A stretch of 64,000 nt of DNA from positions 434,001 to 498,000 of the forward strand of contig JAHDVF020000726.1 of the NCBI GenBank assembly GCA_022606425.2. The letters run 5' to 3'. Positions 50,516-60,006 of the stretch are shown here, in pieces. The stretch's first letter is position 1; the number at the start of each line of letters is the position of its first letter. The notes under the pieces are model-generated. The model was not told where the DNA came from. It ran no database searches and was given only the letters and a program-made list of their open reading frames with translations. The DNA comes from Lepidostoma basale. Taxonomy: Eukaryota; Arthropoda; Insecta; Trichoptera; Lepidostomatidae. Position numbers and translations under genes: made by a program.

Positions 50516-50954
50516 AGCAAGCAGCATTATTTTCACTTTATGATATTTCCCTAATTAACACAATTAATTATCATATCCGTACACAGATCAAAGGGTTTAA
50601 AAATCGATCTTTTGATCATTTATCGGGCGTAATAAAAATCCAGAATAAATCAGACCCAATAATAATAATCAAGAACCATTTACAACAGTTAGTTACGTGC
50701 GTATAAATAAACTTGGCATTTCCACCTTTCGGATTCACGGCCCGAGAGCTTTCAGAAGCTCTTCTGACATACACCAGCGGCGGATCTGGCCGCTGGTTCT
50801 CAAAGTGGGCGTCGGTAGCCATAGACAAGAGAGCCCGTCGATTACAAACAATGCCGTCTTGAAAGTATTTACCAGGCCGCAAGCACCATAAACAATTTTT
50901 CCAACGTGGATATTTATGGGGCCGTATATACTGCCATATAAGTATTGAAATCCG
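50516..50954. other. Unassigned intron stretch with GC-rich patch at 50700-50890
   Basis: The patch has long open frames on both strands (plus 50697-50891; minus 50963-50616 and 51007-50735). No family is recognised for any frame. It may be an old pseudogene or an unknown element. Confidence 0.3.
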
Positions 50955-51103
50955 TGAAAACATTTTTCACAGATTTCATATCTAAACTGAAAACCCATAG
51001 TTTTCATATTTCATACCTAATTTAAAACTGTATATTTTCTAACCGAACGCGAACATCAGATGCAGCGTTCACATTTAGATTTAAAACACGTATTAATGTA
51101 TAA
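50955..51103 (+). mobile_element. CR1/L2-type LINE 3' end
   Basis: CACAGATTTCATATCTAAAC, GAAAACCCATAGTTTTCATA and GATTTAAAACACGTATTAAT match the other 3' UTRs; the tail is lost. Confidence 0.6.
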
Positions 51104-51106
51104 TTC

Positions 51107-52134
51107 TCGCGCCTCTTCTACATTCACACATCGTGACATGCACGCTCGTCGATTGTTCCTACTTGAAACATGACCGCCTTTCAGTAATTGATTAATTTTG
51201 TCATGCCATGTCTTCCTTGGCCTTCCTCGACTTCTATTCCCATTCCCTCATCCATTCGTTCCATATGTCCAAAACATCTTAGTGACCCTTTCTTGATTTT
51301 ATTTATCACGCATTCATCCGCCTTACATTCCTTTCTTACTTCATCATTAGATATTCTATCATACATTATTTTTACGCACATCCTTCTTAGTGACCTCATT
51401 TCTACGTCATTTATTCTACTTTCATCCTTTTTCTGCTAACTCCAAGCTTCACTTCCATTCATAAGAGTCGGGACTAGAACTCCATTGTGCACTGCCATCT
51501 TAGCTTCAGTCGATATATTTCTATTTGCGGTAATGACTTTGAGTGCACCATTTATTTGTTTCCAGCTCCAACCCTTCTTCCGATATCTTCCTCCATTCTT
51601 CCATCTCTTGTAAACATGCTTCCTAGGTAGACAAATTCGGTAACTTACTCTAATTTCTCACCGTTCGCACATATGTCACAATCTGTCATACATTCTTCCT
51701 TTTCAAATACCATAACTTTAGACTTTGACAAGTTCATCACAAGGTCCATACTTATTGCATACTTCGTACATTCTTGACACTATAACTTGTAGATCGTCCA
51801 TTCCGTCAGCGATTAAAACAGCGTCATCTGCATATAGCAAACAGCTGATGGACATCTCGTTCACTTTCGCACCAGCGTTTATGCCATTTAATTATTTCAT
51901 ACACTTGTCCATGTATAGATTTAACAACCACGGGGACATTACACAACCCCGTTTGAAACCTTTTGTGATATCAAACCAAGATGTGAAAGCCCCGTTTACT
52001 CTGACACACGCGGTGCTTCCTTCGTAAAGGGAAGCAACCGCTCGTATCAGGTTTGTGCTTACTCCATACTCGGCCAAGACCTTCCATAATTTTTCTGTCA
52101 ACTCGGTCATACGCTTTTTGCAGGTCTACAAACG
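51107..52134 (-). mobile_element. RTE-A LINE with upstream RT region
   Basis: The minus strand runs from 'AFVDLQKAYDRVDRKIMEGL' and 'LAEYGVSTNLIRAVASLYEG' through 'VNGAFTSWFDITKGFKRGCV', 'MSPWLLNLYMDKCMK' and a 'LYADDAVLIAD' equivalent near 51815 to 'GSLRCFGHMERMDEG'. This is the farthest-upstream RT sequence of the family here. Frames are broken. Confidence 0.8.
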
Positions 52135-52260
52135 CAATATCCTCAACCTCGCATATCTCTTTTATTCTGGTGTTCCTCACGCGATCTCTTCGTGTCTTGC
52201 ATATCGTACTGCTATCGTCCTCAGTGTCTTTAGAAAAGGGTCTCCACGTCAAATAAGTTT
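52135..52260 (-). mobile_element. RTE-B LINE scrap fused to RTE-A
   Basis: The minus strand reads 'RDRVRNTRIKEICEVEDIAF', with RTE-B sequence running into RTE-A sequence at about 52135 without a tail between them. Confidence 0.6.
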
Positions 52261-52579
52261 GAGAAACTGCGACCCGAAAAGTTTAGAGATTATCAGTTAG
52301 CATATGCAGAAAGCCCCCTCACAGAAAGGGGGCGAGGAGTAAGAAAACCTCCCGACTAAGTGATTTAAGTACTTAGCTAGATTAAAATTAACAAAGTTAT
52401 AACGAATATGCCTGCGTTAGTGTCCTGCCAGTGTTTCAGTGTTCACTTCAGCAGTACTAAACAAAATTATTTATATAAAAAATAAAACACCTAACCTAAA
52501 CGAAATCGGAAAGATAGAGAGTGTCAAACTCAAATATATAAAAAATTATGCAATATGAATAAGAGTTAATAGGACTAAG
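52261..52579. other. Unassigned stretch with a GC hairpin
   Basis: GCCCCCTCACAGAAAGGGGGC at about 52313-52333 forms an 8-bp stem with a 5-base loop. Nothing else is recognised. Confidence 0.35.
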
Positions 52580-52654
52580 AACCTTCTTAGAGTAGCAGAA
52601 ATGCGAACCCTGCGCTCCATCGCAGGTAAAACCCTCAGAGATCGGATCAGAAAT
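52580..52654 (+). mobile_element. RTE-B LINE, left part of a split copy
   Basis: 'NLLRVAEMRTLRSIAGKTLR' and 'DRIRN', stopping where a J LINE tail begins. Confidence 0.65.
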
Positions 52655-52890
52655 CAAATCAATCAAATCAAATCAGTTTATTAACTCAAAAGACATTACA
52701 AAGAGCAAAATGTTTAAGGCATCTATTGAGTACAGGTAAAATATTATAAAAAATACAACATAGTACCAGGAACGCATTAGAGATGCTTCGACATTAGGAA
52801 GACAAGATACTTTCTAAAGTCAAGAGTATTTGTCTCCTGAACGTATCTTCACTTATATGAAAGACGTCGATCTCCGAGGAGACCGCTACG
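52655..52890 (-). mobile_element. Jockey-like LINE (family J) 3' end inserted in RTE-B
   Basis: The tail (ATCAAATCAAATC) is at 52655-52675; the ORF end follows in reverse (CGATCTCCGAGGAGACCGCT). Confidence 0.75.
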
Positions 52891-53145
52891 ATAAGGTCTG
52901 TCTGTGGTGTTGAGGACATAGTAAGATGGGTAAGAAGCAGAAGGCGGTTGTGGAGAGACCTCCCGGACTGCATGGAGAATACACGAATTCCAAAAATGGT
53001 TAAAGATGAAAACCCAAGCAGCAATAGATTACCAGGAACCCCGCCAAAAAGAGGAAGAGATGGCTGGACATCATCAATCATCATCCCAGGACAGCTCACC
53101 ATCATAAACAGTTCATACGACCTAAACTAAGAAGAAGAATGCAAG
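52891..53145 (+). mobile_element. RTE-B LINE, right part of the split copy
   Basis: It resumes with 'VCGVEDIVRWVRSRRRLWRD', 'PGTPPKRGRDGWTSS' and a TAAGAAGAAG tail. Confidence 0.7.
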
Positions 53146-53157
53146 TGTTTTGATTAA

Positions 53158-53284
53158 AGTGTTATTCATAACACTTTCATTCGCACCACATTCACTTCCA
53201 TAAACAGTTTTCACACATTCGTCTAATAGATTTCATCACTACTGCATTTATTATATTTTCATCATTCTTTTGCCAGTACATACT
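53158..53284 (-). mobile_element. RTE-A LINE scrap
   Basis: Reverse complement of the 'MRSLRRMC' to 'NESVMN' region. Confidence 0.6.
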
Positions 53285-53466
53285 TTTTTTTTCAAAAACA
53301 CTAATACCAAGGATTTAAATCAATGATATTAGAATTTATTTTACAATCTTCAATGTGAGCAGAAAATAGCTCATTATTATGAAGAAGGAATCTGGTCGTG
53401 TCCAGGCTTGAACCCATGTCCCCTGGATCACGAGCCAAGCGTTCTATCCCCTAGACCACCACCCGA
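53285..53466 (-). mobile_element. SINE2 (tRNA-derived)
   Basis: The minus strand has GTGGTCTAGGGGATAGAACG, GGGTTCAAGCCTGGACACGA and ATTTTCTGCTCACATTGAAG, with a T-rich end at 53285. Confidence 0.8.
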
Positions 53467-53655
53467 TAATGAGATAATCAGGATATCGCAACATGGATGG
53501 AATTATCAAGTCAAAGAGGATGAAATGGAAGGTTGGTATCAAGAGGGCGTTGGATCACGAACGGTTGAAAGCTATATTCGAGGAGACCAATGTAAAGAAA
53601 ATGTAGGGTAATAAAAATATGGATTTTTAGAAGGCAATGTGATCACTGACGTTAC
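53467..53655 (+). repeat. Family F repeat
   Basis: About 190 bases (GATAATCAGGATATCGCAAC, GAATTATCAAGTCAAAGAGG, GTGATCACTGACGTTACCAT) are repeated at 56093-56288 with roughly one change in ten. The frame reads 'HGWNYQVKEDEMEGWYQEGV', not recognised. Confidence 0.6.
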
Positions 53656-53659
53656 CATC

Positions 53660-53745
53660 AATGTCATTCTTCACTTCCATACATGAGGATCGGCACAAGA
53701 ACACCACTGTGCACTGTCATCTTAGCTTTTTTGGATAAAAACATT
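53660..53745 (-). mobile_element. RTE-A LINE scrap
   Basis: TTCCATACATGAGGATCGGC and CACTGTGCACTGTCATCTTA match the 'AVHNGVLVPTLMYGSE' region. Confidence 0.65.
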
Positions 53746-54162
53746 GCAAAAAAATCTGTATAAATGCGGGCAAAACACCAATAATTTCGAATGCACCTAC
53801 AATCAACCCGCTTAAGCGAAAATACAGTAAATAAAGAAGCAAGAAATAACACGAAAATAAACAAATATTCATCGGTAAACAGGGGCAGGCCATTCCATTA
53901 AAAGTATGACCCATAACATCCAAAACATCGAGAAACATTCGCAGTTGTGAATGCTTTCAAAATAGACCTATCAGAGAATTGGACACGTGCCAACAATTGG
54001 ATCCTCGGCATTGTGTCTTATACATCAATCAGAAGAGAGATTCGGACAGTAAAACAAGTTGCAACAGAACCTCTTCTATCACTCAAGCGTCAAATTGAAA
54101 AAAATATATCCCTAGCCGAGTGTCACTCCTGACAATCTAAGTACTCCGACCAGATCTTGATA
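53746..54162. other. Unassigned stretch
   Basis: No gene recognised. Confidence 0.3.
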
Positions 54163-54485
54163 TCTGGTGACACCGGTGGGAAGAGCAATGCAAAAAAACC
54201 GGGTGGTGGTCTAGGGGATAGAACGCTTGGCCCCTGATCCAGGGGGCATGGGTTCAAGCCTGGACACGACCAGGTTCCTTCTTCATAATAATGAGCTATT
54301 TTCTGCTCACATTGAAGATTGTAAAATAAATTCTAATATCATAAATCCTAGATGTTAGTCTTAAAAAAAAAAAAACATCAGTCTGCTGAACACGATATCC
54401 TCGGTAATCGCCGTCTTTCATATTAATGAAAGTTCGTTCGGAAGATATAATAAATACTCTTGACTTTAGAGAGTACATTATTCTT
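54163..54485 (+). mobile_element. Jockey-like LINE (family J) split by a SINE2
   Basis: TCTGGTGACACCGGTGGGAA (54163-54190) continues at 54381 with AGTCTGCTGAACACGATATC. The SINE2 at 54191-54380 lies between them. The host reading 'TPVGRAI/SLLNA' is restored by skipping the SINE. Confidence 0.75.
54191..54380 (+). mobile_element. SINE2 (tRNA-derived), full length
   Basis: GGGTGGTGGTCTAGGGGATA, GGGTTCAAGCCTGGACACGA, TTCCTTCTTCATAATAATGA and a poly(A). The cleanest SINE2 copy in the window. Confidence 0.8.
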
Positions 54486-54489
54486 ATAT

Positions 54490-54836
54490 AAGAAAGGAAT
54501 GTAGAGCGAAAGAAGGTATTATGAACAAAATTATGAAAGGATCGCTGCGTTGGTTCGGACATATGGAACGCATGGATGGAGAAAGAATGGTTAAGAAAGT
54601 ATACGTTAATGATGTAAATGGGGTCGAGGCAGACTAAGGAAAACATGGCATGACCAAATTAATCCAATTTTAAAGGTTGGTCATGTTAGAAGTCGGAGGA
54701 ATCAACGTGCGTGTATGACTCGTTGCATGATATGGAGGAATCTAGAGAGGTTTGTCAGGATAGAGTAGTGTGGCGGTCCATTCTCTCTGCCTACCCCTGC
54801 GGGGAAACGGCGTGATGGTTTGTTTGTTTTGTTTGG
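54490..54836 (+). mobile_element. RTE-A2 LINE fragment
   Basis: 'RKECRAKEGIMNKIMKGSLR', 'WFGHMERMDGERMVKKVYVN' and the end CGGCGTGATGGTTTGTTTGT. Confidence 0.8.
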
Positions 54837-54837
54837 T

Positions 54838-55270
54838 TGTTCTTCTTCCTTGTTGTAAACCTATGTGGTCTGTTCTCCAGAGTGCTGGTTCTCCTGTGAG
54901 GTAGATTCCCAGCTGACCTTCCATCTTTTAGGAGGTCTTCCACGAGGACGAGTCCCATGAGGCTAATTATGCAATGCAATAAAGGAGAGTCTGGTGGTGT
55001 CCATTCTTTGAACATGACCGTACCAGCCCCTTCTTCGCTGTCTGCTTCATCATATAATATCCTCAACCTCACATATCTCTCTAATTCTGGTTTTCCTCAC
55101 GCGATCTCTCAGTGTCTTGCCTGCTATCGTCCTCAGTGTCTTCATTTCGGAAGTCCTCAAAACTTCTTTGGTCCTTACTGTGTCTGCCGTTGCTTCGACG
55201 CCATATGTTATTATTGGTCTTACTCTTGCTTTATAGATTCTCATCTTACTCTTAATGGCCATGTCTTTGT
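54838..55270 (-). mobile_element. RTE-B LINE fragment with (GAA)n tail
   Basis: The minus frames encode 'IYKARVRPIITYGVEATADT', 'VLRTSEMKTLRTIAGKTLRD' and 'GRSAGNLPHRRTSTLENRPH'. This is the longest RTE-B copy. Confidence 0.8.
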
Positions 55271-55289
55271 TTTTCCGTATTGTGGCTTT

Positions 55290-55800
55290 TAGAGCTCCAG
55301 AGAATATCTTGTCTTCCTAAAATCGAACCATCTCTCATGTGTCCCTGGTATTATTAACTAACTAAATATCACGCCGACTCCCGGAAAGGGTAGACAGGAA
55401 GAATGGACTGCCACACTTATTTCTTGTGACATACTTATTTTTTTGCGTATGATAGAGTTTCAAATGCAAATAAGAGAACAGAATGCAGTGCGAATGAAAG
55501 TGTTATGGACAAAATAATTAAAGGATAGTGAAGATGATTTGGACACATGGAAAGAATTAATGAAGAAATAATAATAAAGAAAATAAATGTTAACGATGTA
55601 AACGAAACAATAGAAAGATAAAGACCGAAGAAAACGTGGGACGATCAAATCAATTAAATATTAAATTTTGGCCACTTGATGAGTCGGAGAAATCGACGCG
55701 TGTGAACGACACGATGAGTCAATGTTGAGGAAACGAAACAAGAACGTCAGGAATAAAAATTGTGGCGGTCCATTCTTACTGCCTACCCCTTAGTACTTTG
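55290..55800. mobile_element. J LINE scrap and two RTE-A LINE scraps
   Basis: 55293-55345 is the J 3' end (plus). 55345-55440 is an RTE-A 3' end (minus). 55443-55795 is an RTE-A copy (plus) with 'RAHFIVKRWNVNNMVK'-like debris and GTGGCGGTCCATTCTTACTG. Confidence 0.65.
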
Positions 55801-55945
55801 ATATGCCAGACAAGCCAGATGATCGCATGACATCAAGAGAGCGGCAGGAGGTCAATGGCACAGAGCGGCGAGAGATAGCGAGTTGTGCAGGTCGGGAAGG
55901 GAGGATTATGTTCAACACTGGACGACTAAAGGCTGATGATGATGA
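55801..55945 (+). mobile_element. LINE 3' end with (GAT)n tail
   Basis: AGAGCGGCAGGAGGTCAATG, CGGGAAGGGAGGATTATGTT and a GATGATGATGATGATG tail. A related minus-strand piece lies at 62225-62330. Confidence 0.55.
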
Positions 55946-56092
55946 TGATGACTTTGATAATATGGTTCTGACAATAGACTAAGATCTGATGCAACAAAAA
56001 AAGGCTTGTGAAAAACCGTTAGATGCGACGCCATGGATTGACCATGTTACCCACAATGGAGTTAGATCTCTTAGCCGATGAAATCACGTTGA

Positions 56093-56288
56093 GATAATCG
56101 GGATATCGCAACATGGATGGAATTATCAAGTCAAAGAGGATGAAATGGAATGTTGGAAGCAAGAAGGCATTGGATCACGGACGGTTGAAAGCCATTTTCG
56201 AGGAGACCAATGTAATAAAAATGTAAGGTAATAAAAATATAGATTTTTAGAAGGCAATATGATCATTGACGTTACCATCAGTGTCATG
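56093..56288 (+). repeat. Family F repeat, second copy
   Basis: Matches 53467-53655 over its whole length. Confidence 0.6.
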
Positions 56289-56299
56289 GCGGACAGTGA

Positions 56300-56640
56300 G
56301 AGGCCGAATGAGGAATTCCCGGAAACAAATAATCGGACACACCCAGCTTTGGGAAAGCGACCCCTACAAAGAAGGCAACGGGAAATCACTCTGATTAGCT
56401 TTTCCCGGGAAATCATTATGAAGAAAAATAAATAGGAATCAGTTAAACTAGTTGGAATGACACGACCCCTATAGTCTCGGACATCCCCTCGAAAATATCA
56501 CCCGGTGAATTTACGTAACCTGGATGCAGTCTGCACAGGACAGAATGACATGGAAGCAAACGGAGGAGGCCTTTGTCCAGGAGTGGACGGGAATAGGCTG
56601 AGGAAGAAGAAGAAGAAGAAGAAGAATTTACGTAGTGAAG
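56300..56640 (+). mobile_element. RTE-type LINE 3' end with (GAA)n tail
   Basis: GGAGGAGGCCTTTGTCCAGG, the typical lepidopteran RTE end, is followed by AGAAGAAGAAGAAGAAGAAG. The upstream part is degraded. Confidence 0.6.
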
Positions 56641-56964
56641 TCAACGTCGAGGTTTTGTGATACAAGAAGAATAAGAAGAGGCCAAAATGAAATAGTTCAA
56701 CTACTATATACAATATAATTCAGGTATTAAAATATCACTATCCATATCCAAAGAATGCAGCTACTGGATTTATGTATCCTTTCAAATTTCTGAGAAAAAC
56801 CTCTGTCCTATGTGGTTATTTTTTAAAAATTCTTTCTAAGAAAGAAACACTGTGAAATGAACTAGTAACAAAAAAATACAACGTGTAATTAGAAAACAAT
56901 TACGATGTTTTATGTCTGTGGAAGCCATCTTAAAAATATACAAAATTAAAAAATGGTTGCTTGC
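56641..56964. other. Intron sequence 3' of exon A
   Basis: AT-rich; nothing recognised. Confidence 0.45.
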
Positions 56965-58175
56965 CTGAAAGCGGTCCAGAATCACCAGAAGACATCCTGT
57001 TGAAGACACCACTGTCAACTGAAACGTTGAGGCTCCAGTGATCCGCGTCCACTCCGCACAGAGCGCTGCTGTCTGCGTCTAGGGCGACCCTCACATCCTC
57101 CAGCTCGACCTCCAGCTGGTCTAGTTCCTGCAAGGTCGCCTCCCTGCTGCCTCTCTGATACCCGGTTTCGCTATGGAAGAGACTCCTCGGCCGCTCTACT
57201 TTCACCTGCACCTGCTCATCCAACACCGAGTTGTCCAGTTTCCTAGGCTGCACGAATTCCCCGATGCTGAGGGCGGAATCGAAACTTCCGCTCACTCCAG
57301 CGGGTGGGTCGCTACGCGGGCAGAACTGATCTTGGTGGAAACTTTGGTCCCAGTCCAATTTACTAAAATCTAAACTGTCGAAGTTTGACGAAGTTCTAGA
57401 AGCAGTTTCTTTGAATATCTTATTAAATTCTCGCGTTGTTGGACTATCTTTCGTTTCGTCGAAAGACGAATTTTCGAGTCTTTGTTCTGGATATGCGTTG
57501 GAATTATTTTTAGTGTTCGCGAATGCCCTGTTTCTCAGAGAATCTGGTGTCAGATCGTTATTAGAGGTGCGTTTGGAAGAATTTTTAGATTTTGCGTAAT
57601 TCTGCGGCCAGTGGGGAAGCTCCTCAAAGTTTTTAGGAAACACCGAACTGTTACTTTCAGAAACGGATTGGGCAACATTAAAATCTGAATTGAACCTCTC
57701 TGGAGACAGCGGTGTATCCGACGGCGACTCCAAGTTCAGCCGACGCTGAATGGGCAAACTCTCGGAATTATCGGAAGACTTCGGATGATCGGGTGATCTT
57801 TCATCGAGGTCCGATGAAACAGGGCGGTATTCTGGCGATCCGGCAGATGCTGTTACGTTCTCGAAAGCTTTGACCCGCTCGGGGGATCTTAGAAAATCGT
57901 TTTCTTGGTGCCTTCTACGCGTGACGAAATCGAAGTTGCCGGAAGGGCTTGAATCCGGGCCGTATCCAGGGCTCCTTGCGTAGTTCTGGAACTTGGTGGA
58001 GCCGGTCCAGGACAGGAGGTCGGGAGAGAGGACGCTGGGCTCGGCGCGAGCTCTGGAGCACTCCGGGAGACTGTTGGTGTCGCTCTCCGCGGGCGTGCCG
58101 GGGGAGAAGGGCGCGGGGTGAGCCGAAGAGGAAGGCCCGGCAAGTCGCTGGAAATCCACTTGGCCGCCCTCCAAC
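56965..58175 (-). CDS. Svil: Supervillin-like gene, exon A (first exon seen)
   Basis: A 1211-nt internal exon. The acceptor is TTTTAACTTGCAG ending at 58176. The best donor is CAG/GCAAGC at 56965/56964, a GC-AG type; a GT alternative (TCTG/GTGATT, about 19 bases upstream) keeps the same phase. It carries one base of a codon at its start and ends in phase 1. It encodes about 403 residues rich in Ser, Pro, Asn and Asp: 'FQNYARSPGYGPDSSPSGNF', 'SLPIQRRLNLESPSDTPLSP', 'FDSLDFSKLDWDQSFHQDQF', then a possible short coiled coil 'ATLQELDQLEVELEDVRVAL'. It looks disordered, fitting the poorly conserved N-terminus of insect supervillins. Assignment rests on phase linkage to exons B-D. The first codon is supplied by an upstream exon beyond the window. 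Confidence 0.7.
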
Positions 58176-58390
58176 CTGCAAGTTAAAACAGTGCCATCAG
58201 TATAGCGCCCGAGGCATGCGGATACATCGCGTGTAATTATGGGATTGTGTGATGAACCGGCCTCTCTGTCTATGCGGTGTCAAATAATAATTAAGTAAAC
58301 GAGATTCGAGCGACATTGACATATAATCGCTCGTAAAATAATTAGATTTATAGCACGCTACAACAAGAAAAAAAAAAAGATTTATAAAAA
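58176..58390. other. Intron sequence 5' of exon A
   Basis: The acceptor polypyrimidine region is short. Nothing else recognised. Confidence 0.45.
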
Positions 58391-58391
58391 A

Positions 58392-58752
58392 AATTATTAA
58401 GATAACTAACTAACTAACTAACCATCACGCTGTCTCTCCCTCCGAAAGGGTAGCCAGAAAGAATGGACTGCCAAAATTTTCTTTCCTGACATATTTCTCT
58501 TGCTTCCTCAACATTCATACATCGTGTAATGCACGCTCGTCGATTTCTCTGACTCCTCACGTGGCCGACATTCAATATTTGATTTATTTGAACGTGCCAC
58601 GTTTTCCTCGGTCTTCCTTTATCGTTAGCACATACATGTTTTTTTTACTATTCTTTCTTCAATCATTATTTCCATGTGCCCAAACCATCTTAACGATCCT
58701 TTCATTATTTTGTTCTTAACACTTTAATTCGCACCGCATTCACTTCATACAC
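58392..58752 (-). mobile_element. RTE-A LINE fragment
   Basis: The (AACT)n tail at 58396-58413 is followed by the reverse of the last ~330 bases of the family. Confidence 0.8.
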
Positions 58753-58754
58753 AG

Positions 58755-58955
58755 AATATGGTGGTCGAGGCGTTTACAGGACTTATGATGAAATGTTCCT
58801 CATTGTCAGACGTGGTGGTCGTAAGAAGGGAGGAATGGGGTATGTTGTATTACATAAAGCGATCGCTTAACCCAACCAATGACAGGTCATAAGTCCGGTA
58901 AACGCTTCGACCACCATATTCTGTTTCCAAAATAATTAACATCTTCGCCTCTAAC
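58755..58955. repeat. Fold-back form of family D
   Basis: AGAATATGGTGGTCGAGGCG at 58755 is inverted as CGCTTCGACCACCATATTCT near 58904-58923. Both carry GTTTACAGGACTTATG or its reverse. The centre holds CGTGGTGGTCGTAAGAAGGG. Confidence 0.6.
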
Positions 58956-58961
58956 TAGCTA

Positions 58962-59390
58962 ACTAACTAACTAACCATCACGCCGTCTCCCCGAAAGGGT
59001 AGGCAGAAAGAATGGACTGTCACACTTTTACTGATGCGGCACTCCATCCTTCTCCTTCGCTCCGCGGGAGACGCGGTGTGATGGGTTGCGAACCTCATCG
59101 CCACCAATAGGCATCTCTCGCGCACACTTCGATTGTCCAACACCCACAAAATAAATCTAAAACAAATAATATAAAATAAAAAAACAAAATAAAAATAATT
59201 CAACACAAAATGTTCTTTTTAGATGGTGCACATATTGTCTATTTAATTTATGTTCCACGAATCCACCGTTTTTTTAATTTAGCACATAATGTTTTTTTCG
59301 ATGTTGCACGTGTTGACATGGACGATCCGGACTTTTGTGTTTATTTAATTTGTGTTACACGTATCCACCGTTTTTTAAATTAGCTGTAAT
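58962..59390 (-). mobile_element. Family E: non-autonomous element with RTE-A tail
   Basis: The (AACT)n tail and the RTE-A 3' end are followed by GATGCGGCACTCCATCCTTC and CGATTGTCCAACACCCACAA. 5' of this come AT-rich repeats with TGTTCTTTTTAGATGGTGCA, present twice (59210-59235 and 59285-59310 variants). Confidence 0.65.
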
Positions 59391-59444
59391 TAGGCACTTA
59401 ACCAGCAAGAACTTTAAAATAATATTGAAGAAATTATTCAAATT

Positions 59445-59530
59445 GTCATTCTTCGTCTCTATTGAGATATAATTAATCCTTAAATGATTAACCCGTAATA
59501 GGTAAAATCTAGTATTTGTATACATTCAAA
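59445..59530 (-). repeat. Family D fragment
   Basis: CGTCTCTATTGAGATATAAT and TAACCCGTAATAGGTAAAAT match 19795-19935 in reverse. Confidence 0.55.
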
Positions 59531-59589
59531 ACAAAAAATGCTGTTAAATTTGTTAACGCCTAAAGTTTATCCAAAATTAAAAAAAAAAG

Positions 59590-59995
59590 TTAGTTTTATG
59601 TATCACAAATGTATTTTTTTTTTCGCGATGGCTGTTTCGTCAATCTATGTTAAAATCTTCAGGTGTTAATTATTGCAACACCTGATGATGTCAACAAAGG
59701 TTGACGAAACAGCTGTCGCGAAAAATAAAAATACAATTGTGATGCATAAAACAGAGTTTTTTTATTTAACAGTTTATATGCTTTTTTTTCGCGACAGCTG
59801 TTTCGTCAACCGATGCCGGCATCAACAGGTGTTACAATAAGAAAAATTATGAATATTAATGTTAACAACTGTCAAAACTCTCCACATAAACGGAAAACAC
59901 CTGATGGTGCCAACATCGGTTGGCGAAACAGCTACCGCGGAAAAAAACTGTGATGCCATAACAGCGTTTTATATTTGAACAGTTTATAATTATTT
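59590..59995. ncRNA. Cluster of four alternating hammerhead-like motifs (ACAGCTGT family)
   Basis: Minus 59624-59665: CUGAAGA, GAUUGAC, GAAAC, damaged stem III. Plus 59682-59717: CUGAUGA, an extra U, GUCAAC/GUUGAC with loop AAAG, GAAAC (59706-59710), ACAGCUGU and C59717, a complete core with a GUC triplet. Minus 59791-59832: CUGUUGA (A6 changed), GAAAC, ACAGCUGU, GUC. Plus 59901-59935: CUGAUGG (A9 changed), GCCAAC/GUUGGC, GAAAC, broken stem III. The copies form two head-to-head palindromes separated by a shared AATACAATTGTGATGCATAA tail. Confidence 0.6.
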
Positions 59996-60006
59996 TATAT
60001 TAATTA

